This document shows, piece by piece, positions 9,751 through 16,277 of a stretch of DNA of 64,000 bases (positions are counted from its first letter, which is position 1; every line of letters begins with the position of its first letter). Source of the stretch: Ardenticatenaceae bacterium (GTDB taxonomy: Bacteria; Chloroflexota; Anaerolineae; Promineifilales; Promineifilaceae); assembly GCA_011525915.1 (NCBI GenBank), contig WYBM01000027.1, positions 1-64,000 on the forward strand. The letters run 5' to 3'. The notes under the pieces are model-generated. The model saw only the letters and a list, made by a program, of their open reading frames with translations. It did no database searches and was not told where the DNA came from. Position numbers and translations under genes: made by a program.

Positions 9751-9995
9751 CTAATCTAACTCTCTCACGTCTAGCCATAGCGCCATTTTCCGTCCAACCA
9801 ATGTAAATGCTATTGCCAACCTGGTCAACAATTGGATTTCTATCTTAAGCCATTCACCTATTGTAGTGATTGGCGCCTCACAGGCAACTACAAACAATCG
9901 CATCACGCTAAATATTATGTTAACAATAATGCTATGGCAGACAACGACAAGCAGACCTACCCCATCGGTTGCAAAAGCAGCGTAAGAAGGTGGTT

Positions 9996-11207
9996 ATGGT
10001 CGGTGAGGGGCCGGCGAGGGGTGGCCATCCGTTGCCCATTTCTCGGCGGCAGGTTCGCGCCTTGCTTTACTACCTGGCGGAGGATTGCCAGCCAGTATCT
10101 CGCCAGCAACTTTGTGATCTACTCTTGCCGGGCCATCCGGAATCTATTGTGCGCCGTCGGCTGACCCGTCTGCTTGCTCATCTGCGGCGGGCTCTACCAG
10201 CCCGTGATATGGTGCAAATTCCCGGCGACCACATTCAACTGGCACACGGCCGTGTGCAGGTAGATACCGTTACCCTGCATAACCTGGCTATGGAGATGGC
10301 TTTCAACGAAAACATTGAAACCAGTGCCCAACTCATTGAGTTGTATCGTGGCCCTTTTTTAAATGGCTTCCAGCTACCAGCTAACCCTAAAACCGATGAT
10401 CTGGGGTGCACGGCTACGGCGCCCTATGATTCCCATTTCCACGGCACCCACACAGCCGGAACGATTTGCGGCCGTAGCTTTCATGGCGTCAATATCGGTG
10501 TGGCACCAGACGCCCGGTTATGCTCGGCTAACGTCTTGCCCGGTGGTTCTGGCACTTTTGCCCAGATCATTAATGGCATGCAATGTGTCATTGACCAGGG
10601 CGTGCACGTCATCAATATGTCTCTGGGCGCTCTGGGATATAACCCTATCTGGAATCTCCCCATACTAAACGCTACCCTATCTGGTGTGTGCATTGTGGCC
10701 TCCATTGGGAATTCGGGCCATGGCACAAGTGGCGGGCCAGGCAATGACCCGCTGGCTATTGGTGTTGGCGCTACTGGGGTTGGTTTCCCCAAGCTATATC
10801 ACGAGACAATTTACGATGATGTTGTTGCCGGATTCAGCAGTGGTGAGACTCTGGTCAACGTTCCCTGGCTGAACCTCTTCCAATTAACCTATATGAAACC
10901 TGAAATAAGCGCACCCGGTGTTCAGGTTTTGTCGGCCGTACCGCCAAACTCCAGACCGGACTGGCCGGCCGTACACTCATTGGCGGCGCTGAATGGCACG
11001 TCTATGGCTGCGCCTCATGTCACGGGAACCATTGCCGTTCTGCTCTCTACGGAACCAGCTTTGATGGGTGATCCGTTTACTGTCAAGCGAATTCTGATGG
11101 GGGCCGGCCGCGAAGATTTCTCTGAAGCCGGTCGTGACCAGCGGTTTGGGTTTGGTCGGGTTGACGTTTTGTCTGCGTCTGAAACGGCCGTGAGCATGAT
11201 CAATTGA
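9996..11207 (+). CDS. Chimeric SARP-like winged-helix / subtilase (S8) protein lacking the catalytic Asp region
   Basis: A 403-residue protein joining two families. Residues 1 to about 130 resemble the winged-helix start of SARP/BTAD regulators (RRQVRALLYYLAED, RRRLTRLLAHLRRAL, LYRGPFLNGFQLP). From about 131 it is a subtilase: catalytic His149 in HFHGTHTAGTICG, oxyanion Asn in ASIGNSG and catalytic Ser336 in NGTSMAAPHVTG. The usual first motif with the catalytic Asp (DTG...HPDL) is absent, and the BTAD repeats after LPANP are also missing. The protein therefore looks like a fusion with a deletion at the junction (near 10385). The start at 9996 follows AAGAAGG; a TTG at 9969 is less likely. 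No signal peptide is seen. Confidence 0.8.
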   Translation: MVGEGPARGGHPLPISRRQVRALLYYLAEDCQPVSRQQLCDLLLPGHPESIVRRRLTRLLAHLRRALPARDMVQIPGDHIQLAHGRVQVDTVTLHNLAMEMAFNENIETSAQLIELYRGPFLNGFQLPANPKTDDLGCTATAPYDSHFHGTHTAGTICGRSFHGVNIGVAPDARLCSANVLPGGSGTFAQIINGMQCVIDQGVHVINMSLGALGYNPIWNLPILNATLSGVCIVASIGNSGHGTSGGPGNDPLAIGVGATGVGFPKLYHETIYDDVVAGFSSGETLVNVPWLNLFQLTYMKPEISAPGVQVLSAVPPNSRPDWPAVHSLAALNGTSMAAPHVTGTIAVLLSTEPALMGDPFTVKRILMGAGREDFSEAGRDQRFGFGRVDVLSASETAVSMIN

Positions 11208-11309
11208 TATCCGGATAATAGGCAAGCACAGGGTCTGACGTTTGCTTTTGGCAAAAACAGGCCCTGTTTGCCAAGTTTGTGGCAAACATACCTCAAAAGG
11301 ATGCACATC

Positions 11310-11585
11310 ATGGTGAATGGCTCAAAGATACATCCAGATTTACAACCAGCTTTGGAAAAGCTGGAAGCGTCGGAAGAAATCACAGTCCTGGTCTACCCTC
11401 AAAAAATGGATGACCAGGCGCTGGAACTGTTTCTTCAAGAAAAAAAAGAGGCGGGTCATATCCAATACAAACCACTACCTTTAGCAGGTTGTATTGTTGT
11501 CATCGGGCCCAAACAAACCCTGTTACAAATTGCTGCGCGTAAAGATGTGGTCCAGATTCGCGCAAATCCCACCCTGACGGTATAA
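11310..11585 (+). CDS. Small I9-like subtilisin propeptide/inhibitor protein
   Basis: A 91-residue protein starting at ATG 11310, 9 bp after AAAAGG (an ATG at 11301 is too close to that site). The pattern ITVLVYP...IQYKPLPLAGCIVVIG...LLQIAARKDVVQIRANP resembles the inhibitor-I9/subtilase propeptide fold, where a beta strand precedes a helix and a final V-x-x-I-x-x-N strand. It sits 102 bp after the subtilase-like gene on the same strand. A detached prodomain acting as chaperone or inhibitor of that protease is an inference from fold resemblance and position. Confidence 0.6.
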   Translation: MVNGSKIHPDLQPALEKLEASEEITVLVYPQKMDDQALELFLQEKKEAGHIQYKPLPLAGCIVVIGPKQTLLQIAARKDVVQIRANPTLTV

Positions 11586-11678
11586 GGTCAGGTAACGTAA
11601 AAACCTGCCTTAGGCAATCGGCGACAATCATTCAAAAACACTATCGCTTTAGGTGCTGCCGATTCCGCTGTATGAACG

Positions 11679-12356
11679 TTATGGAATGACATCATAGAGG
11701 ATGGCATTTTCTACCTTCCCCACCATGGCAAGAACATCACAATGGCGCAGGGTGTAAGTGACGCGCTGTGCCAGACGGGGAGGAATGGCGGCGGTGACGG
11801 CCAATGAGCGGTTCGTAAAAGGGCGCGGGAGAGTGTCAGGCAAAAGTGATACAAAATCAGCCGGGGTGGCAAAGCTATGCTCGGCACAAACAGCCAGCAG
11901 GTGGCGGTCGTGAATGCTCCATCGTTGGCGGCGCCAACTGCCACGGCCGTCATCGCGCCAGAGTTCCTCTTGCTGTGTCAGCAATACACCCAGGCTCAGG
12001 TTGGGGTGCGCTAACAAATGAGGGATGCGTACCAGTTCATGAAAGACGTCAAACGTTTGCCCATGTTTAGGCGATTTGCGGCGGCTGAGCGGTTGGCCCT
12101 GAGCCGTTTGCCGTATGATCCACTTTTCCTGGGCCACCGGGTAGAGCAAGTGTACACTGTGGTTTGGCAGCAGCCGCTCTAATTTTCGTTTGAGGGCAGT
12201 AAAATTACCTGTTTGAATTTCAATGAGCCGGCTGCCCCGCAGAATGTCTATCACATAACCGTCTACGGGCACTTCAAACTGGTCCCCAGCACGGCCGTAC
12301 CACGTTTTAAGGCTGGCATGAAGCGACTTTTCTGCCAGGGTACCAATGTTACTCAT
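11679..12356 (-). CDS. Hypothetical protein with possible PD-(D/E)XK-like nuclease core
   Basis: A 225-residue protein. The N-terminal part (VDGYVIDILRGSRLIEIQTG, about residues 30-50) has the D...ExQ spacing of PD-(D/E)XK nucleases, with Gln in place of the usual Lys, followed by a basic helix (ALKRKLERLL). The C-terminal half (about 130-210) looks like a helical, perhaps winged-helix, domain. I assign no function. Its ATG overlaps the stop of the upstream secreted-protein gene (ATGAGTAA), suggesting coupled translation. Confidence 0.7.
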   Translation of the reverse strand: MSNIGTLAEKSLHASLKTWYGRAGDQFEVPVDGYVIDILRGSRLIEIQTGNFTALKRKLERLLPNHSVHLLYPVAQEKWIIRQTAQGQPLSRRKSPKHGQTFDVFHELVRIPHLLAHPNLSLGVLLTQQEELWRDDGRGSWRRQRWSIHDRHLLAVCAEHSFATPADFVSLLPDTLPRPFTNRSLAVTAAIPPRLAQRVTYTLRHCDVLAMVGKVENAILYDVIP

Positions 12357-13194
12357 GATCCATACCGACGGAAAAAGCAAACGGCTCTGGCCGGGGGGTG
12401 ACCTCATCGGTCACCAGGCGTGGCGCTTCTGTACCCGGATAAACACCTGGCGGCAGTGGCAAGTTATCTTGCCGCCACAGCCACCAATCATCCATAAACC
12501 AGCCGTTGTTACGAATAGCATACCGGCCGCGCATGGCCGCCCCCAGCCGCACCGTCTGCGCCTGGGAGAGTGTGAAGACGTAATAATAGGTGTTCTTTTG
12601 CCCAAATGTGGGTAACAGCCAGCCAGTCACACTGTCGCCCGCCAACAGTTTCACTTCGCCGGAAAGTGGGTCGGGCGCCCAAATTTTGTTGCCGTCTTCA
12701 TCGTAACCTACCACCAAATCCGGAAAGACGCTCATCTCAAACACATACTTACCGGCGGGCAACCACAGATCTGTGGTTAACTCAAAGCTGATCGCGCCAA
12801 ACCCTTTAAAAATTTTAACCGTTTGATTGCCGTGCCAGATGAACAGGGGGTGTTCTTCGGGGGGCAGCTGCTCAGATGGCAACACCCGCACCTCCGGGCG
12901 CACCCACACGTCCCAGGGTTCGTTGCCAAAGCCAGTGGGGCCGGTTTGCCAGGCAACATACCAGTTATTGGGAATTTGCAATTCCGGAACACCATTGGGA
13001 TGGTACCATCCCCCTTCAAAGGAGTAGTTAGGCAGTAAATTTTGGCCCCGCTGAAAAGGGTCAGGACGGGCAACCATAGGCAGGTATACGCGATGGTTGT
13101 CTTGGGCATGGAGGGAGTTGCCCATAACACTGCACAAAACGGCCGTCACCAGCAGCAGCATGGCGCGGTGCCCAACCGCGGCTAAGGATGGCAT
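12349..13194 (-). CDS. Secreted hypothetical protein, galactose-binding-like fold
   Basis: A 281-residue protein with an N-terminal signal peptide (AMLLLVTAVLCSVMGNSLHA) followed by HRVYLPMVARP, a stretch typical of Chloroflexota exported proteins. The body contains LLPNYSFEGGWYHPNG and many aromatic beta strands, like jelly-roll carbohydrate-binding domains (NxSFExG motif). It is exported, with no catalytic motif visible. It overlaps the zinc-ribbon gene upstream by 13 bp and the nuclease-like gene downstream by 8 bp, so the three form one transcription unit. Confidence 0.75.
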   Translation of the reverse strand: MPSLAAVGHRAMLLLVTAVLCSVMGNSLHAQDNHRVYLPMVARPDPFQRGQNLLPNYSFEGGWYHPNGVPELQIPNNWYVAWQTGPTGFGNEPWDVWVRPEVRVLPSEQLPPEEHPLFIWHGNQTVKIFKGFGAISFELTTDLWLPAGKYVFEMSVFPDLVVGYDEDGNKIWAPDPLSGEVKLLAGDSVTGWLLPTFGQKNTYYYVFTLSQAQTVRLGAAMRGRYAIRNNGWFMDDWWLWRQDNLPLPPGVYPGTEAPRLVTDEVTPRPEPFAFSVGMDHE

Positions 13195-13406
13195 CCGCAG
13201 CTGCCTCCGCCACAGCAGCCGCCATGCGTGCTTATGGGCACCGGGATGCTGTTTGTGCCTACGTTAAAGGCCACCACACTGAGCAGTTTTTTGGTGTGAC
13301 CACTCTCACAGGCAGGGCAGGTAGCCGGGTCAGATGCTTGGGCAAACGGCCGTTTCTCTTCAAAGGCTTCTTCACAATCCAGGCAGATAAATTGATAGTT
13401 GGGCAT
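13182..13406 (-). CDS. FmdB-type zinc-ribbon protein
   Basis: A 74-residue protein starting at MPNYQFICLDCEEAFE. It has the classic small zinc ribbon of the FmdB family: CLDC and, 20 residues on, CPAC. It ends in a Cys/Gly-rich tail (GGCCGGGSCGCHP) seen in many members. The function of the family is unknown, with a regulatory or ribosome-linked role proposed. The start at 13406 was chosen over 13439 because it restores the conserved MPxY N-terminus. It is the first gene of a three-gene minus-strand unit. Confidence 0.85.
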   Translation of the reverse strand: MPNYQFICLDCEEAFEEKRPFAQASDPATCPACESGHTKKLLSVVAFNVGTNSIPVPISTHGGCCGGGSCGCHP

Positions 13407-13583
13407 GGTTGTTCTCCTCTCTACAAAAAGCCCCTCCATTGTAACAAACTTTGTGCAGACAGCCGCGGTTATAGGCCAAATTTCACAAAACCCGTCGCTT
13501 GACCAAACCCTGGAAGATTGATACTATTTTATGTAAATTTCACAGCTTCCCTATCCATGTGGTTTAAGGCAGGAGGTAGTACC

Positions 13584-14138
13584 ATGAGCGAAGATTATTC
13601 GGCGGAAACAGCGGCAGTGTCCTCCCCTTATCAGCGGCAAATTGAACATGCCGTCGATGAGCATGTCGCCGCCCTACAAGAAACACGCGCCGCCCAACAA
13701 CGGCGGGGGGAATACATTAAGTTTGGCCTTTTAGCCGCCGTGCTGCTGATCACCGTCCTTATCATTGCGCTGCTGCGGCCGTTGATCTTTGGCCGCATTG
13801 TGCCCGCCATCATGGGCGGTGGGGCCAGTGGTCCCGTCATGGATGATGGCCAGCCGACGGAGGATAGTCAACCGGCAGAAGATACGGCCGCACCTGCCGA
13901 CAGCACCCAAAACCTGCCTATCATTTCCGTGCCCGCCGGTGAAGAAGGCACCGGCGGTCAGGCTGAGGAAGAGGCCACGGCCGTGCCCGCCCAAATTTAT
14001 GTCGTCCAGTCAGGGGATACCCTAAACAGCATCGCCCGGCAGTTTAACACCACCGTTGAAGCTATCGTGGCGGCCAACACTATTCAAAACCCAGATGCAC
14101 TTTCTGTGGGCGCCACACTTACCATCCCTCAACCTTGA
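13584..14138 (+). CDS. Membrane-anchored LysM-domain protein
   Basis: A 184-residue protein with a strong AGGAGGT ribosome site before ATG 13584. The N-terminal 50 residues are cytoplasmic, followed by one membrane helix (FGLLAAVLLITVLIIALLRP), an acidic Pro/Glu-rich linker, and a C-terminal LysM motif (YVVQSGDTLNSIARQFN...ALSVGATLTIP, about residues 138-183). LysM binds peptidoglycan or chitin-like glycans, so the protein probably ties the membrane to the wall layer. It is convergent with the DnaC-like gene. Confidence 0.88.
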   Translation: MSEDYSAETAAVSSPYQRQIEHAVDEHVAALQETRAAQQRRGEYIKFGLLAAVLLITVLIIALLRPLIFGRIVPAIMGGGASGPVMDDGQPTEDSQPAEDTAAPADSTQNLPIISVPAGEEGTGGQAEEEATAVPAQIYVVQSGDTLNSIARQFNTTVEAIVAANTIQNPDALSVGATLTIPQP

Positions 14139-14183
14139 TCCCTAAACAGACGCCCGTAAGCGGCACCCCCTGCAGACAAGGGA

Positions 14184-15596
14184 TTACGATTTGCGCTTAC
14201 GACTGCGCGACGGTTTAACCCCACCCCGGTAACTGGGCGCTTCAATCAGGAAGAAGGTGCAGCGGCTGCCATCTAACATGCGGGTGGCCAGGCGAGGATC
14301 AATCTCATCAATGGGGGTGGCGGTAGTGATCACCGTGGGCAGCCGAGCATTGTAACGATAATTAAAAAGCTGGTACAGCTTTTCCCGGGCCCAAGGCGTG
14401 GCGCTTTCCGTGCCTAAATCATCCAGCACCAGCAAGGTGGCTGTCTTAATCTCATCAAACAACTTGTCATAACGTTGACCGCTGGCCGGGTTAAAGGTAG
14501 CCCGCAGATGATCCAGTAAATCTGGTACCACAATAAACAGCACAGACTCACCCTGGTTGGCAACCGCGTTGGCAATACCGGCAGCCAGGTGTGTCTTGCC
14601 ATTACCGTAGCCAATGCTGTTAAAAACCAGCCACTCTTGAGGGGATTGGGCAAACTCTACGGCCGTTTCCAACGCCCGGCGCAAATTATCTGACTGTGAT
14701 TTAGGGAGTTCCCGATCACGCACATCAAAATTTTCTAGTGTCTTATCATGATGCAGGCTTAATGTTGACAGGTCAGACTGGTCCTGGTCTACACCCGTCC
14801 GCCGAAAATCTGGCGCGGCAATATGGATCACCTGCACCAGGCTGGGGTCAACCATACGTGAACGAATGCGAATCTCAATCCCTTCCAATTCCAGATTGGT
14901 GGTGACAATGGTAGGTAAACGCGCATTGTAACGGTAATTAAAAATCTGGTACAGCTTCTCCTGGGCCCATTCGCTGTTGCTTTGGGTGCCCAGGTCATCC
15001 AATATCAGCAGCGGCGCATTGCGCACCTGGTCAAAGCGTTCGTCATAACCGGTAACGGCATTAGGGGCAAAAGCCGCCCGCAAATGGTCCAACAAATCTG
15101 GCGTGTTCACAAACAGCACTGCGTGCCCCATCGCCAGGCGATAATTAGCCACAGCCGCTGCCAGGTGTGTCTTGCCACAGCCGTAGCCGCCTTTGAACAC
15201 CAGCCAACCCTCGGGATCTTTAGCATAGGTGATAGCCCGTTCGTAAGCCATCTTTAAGTTTAACTGCTTGCCGGGCGTCAGGCCGTGCCCCTCTGGCAAA
15301 AACGTCTCAAAAGTACACTCTTGCAGCGCACCAATCTGGCTGATCTGCTGCAACTTTTCCATGCGAGACATTTCACGCTCTACCGCCCGGCAGGCACACG
15401 CAATGGCCCGGCCAAAGCTGGGATGCGCGGGGGGAACGTCAGGCATCACATAACCCAGGCCACCGCAGTGTGAACAATCTGGTTTGCCCAGACCTTCAAA
15501 TTCATCAGTCTGCGGCTTACCGTTTGATGATGTCTTTGAGTTCATCAGGGACTTGTTGGCGTAACTCTTTTTGAGTATCTCGCCGGCCGGTTCCAT
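14184..15596 (-). CDS. Double DnaC/DnaI-like AAA+ helicase loader (internal duplication)
   Basis: A 470-residue protein with two DnaC-type ATPase domains in tandem. An N-terminal Cys cluster (CSHCGGLGY...CACR) is of the zinc-finger type seen in DnaI. Domain 1 has Walker A GGYGCGKTHLAAAVANY and Walker B PLLILDDLGTQ. Domain 2 has GYGNGKTHLAAGIANA and LLVLDDLGTES. Both share PDLLDHLRA and KLYQ(I/L)FNYRYNARLPT, a clear in-gene duplication. Normal DnaC/DnaI has one such domain in 240-310 residues. The ATG at 15596 has AAGGA before it and overlaps the DnaD-like gene. It probably loads the neighbouring DnaB. Confidence 0.9.
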   Translation of the reverse strand: MEPAGEILKKSYANKSLMNSKTSSNGKPQTDEFEGLGKPDCSHCGGLGYVMPDVPPAHPSFGRAIACACRAVEREMSRMEKLQQISQIGALQECTFETFLPEGHGLTPGKQLNLKMAYERAITYAKDPEGWLVFKGGYGCGKTHLAAAVANYRLAMGHAVLFVNTPDLLDHLRAAFAPNAVTGYDERFDQVRNAPLLILDDLGTQSNSEWAQEKLYQIFNYRYNARLPTIVTTNLELEGIEIRIRSRMVDPSLVQVIHIAAPDFRRTGVDQDQSDLSTLSLHHDKTLENFDVRDRELPKSQSDNLRRALETAVEFAQSPQEWLVFNSIGYGNGKTHLAAGIANAVANQGESVLFIVVPDLLDHLRATFNPASGQRYDKLFDEIKTATLLVLDDLGTESATPWAREKLYQLFNYRYNARLPTVITTATPIDEIDPRLATRMLDGSRCTFFLIEAPSYRGGVKPSRSRKRKS

Positions 15597-16224
15597 GTTG
15601 TTTTCCTTCTTGCCGCCAGCGTTCCAGAATGCTGACAACGTAGCGCCACTTTCTGACGTTGTTTTCTACGGCTGATTGTATGGCTTCCTCTATCCAGCGT
15701 GGGGGGTAAGTCTGTTCGGCATCACGCAGTTCATCGGCGACGATGGGCGTCAGTGGGCCAATATTTTGCTCATAAAGCACAAAAATGTTCGGCCGTTCCA
15801 CCATCAGCGTGATGGGCTCGTCTTGGTCAGGGTTAGGCCGCCATTGGCCCCGTGTAATGCCGTCCACGGCCGTGCGCCCTTTAGGTGTATTCAAAAAGTA
15901 CAAATCCATCTTACCATCTGCACTTTCCACGTTCACGTGTAAAAACGTGCCCCGTGCTACCGCTCGCTCCACACCGTCCAGCAAGTTTTCCGTGGCGATT
16001 TGTGTGGTTGGCCCCAACCCTTTGACAAATTCGGTGTCATTCATAAAGTCGGTCAGGCGCAGGTAGCGCACCTTGCCTTCTTTCTGACCCAAGGCCCAAA
16101 AAGCGTACAATGTCACTTTCAATTCCGCCAGATGATCAATAATGGGCAGCAGATCACTAAAAAACAGGTTGGGTACCTGGGTTAATCGTAATTTACCTTC
16201 AGGAAAACCGGGAAAACCTTTCAT
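15517..16224 (-). CDS. DnaD-like replication initiation protein
   Basis: A 235-residue protein. The N-terminal part (GKLRLTQVPNLFFSDLLPII...LYAFWALGQKEG) resembles the DnaD winged helix. The C-terminal part has the DnaD/DnaB_2 signature YEQNIGPLTPIVADEL...NVRKWRYVVSILERWRQEG (about residues 145-220). In Firmicutes, DnaD with DnaB and DnaI loads the replicative helicase. Here the gene lies between dnaB and the DnaC-like loader on the same strand, consistent with that role. A TTG at 16239 is an alternative start; the ATG at 16224 is preferred. Confidence 0.88.
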   Translation of the reverse strand: MKGFPGFPEGKLRLTQVPNLFFSDLLPIIDHLAELKVTLYAFWALGQKEGKVRYLRLTDFMNDTEFVKGLGPTTQIATENLLDGVERAVARGTFLHVNVESADGKMDLYFLNTPKGRTAVDGITRGQWRPNPDQDEPITLMVERPNIFVLYEQNIGPLTPIVADELRDAEQTYPPRWIEEAIQSAVENNVRKWRYVVSILERWRQEGKQHGTGRRDTQKELRQQVPDELKDIIKR

Positions 16225-16277
16225 GATGTTAATTGTCAATGGTCAACGACGAATTGTCAATCGAGTATTGCTACTTT

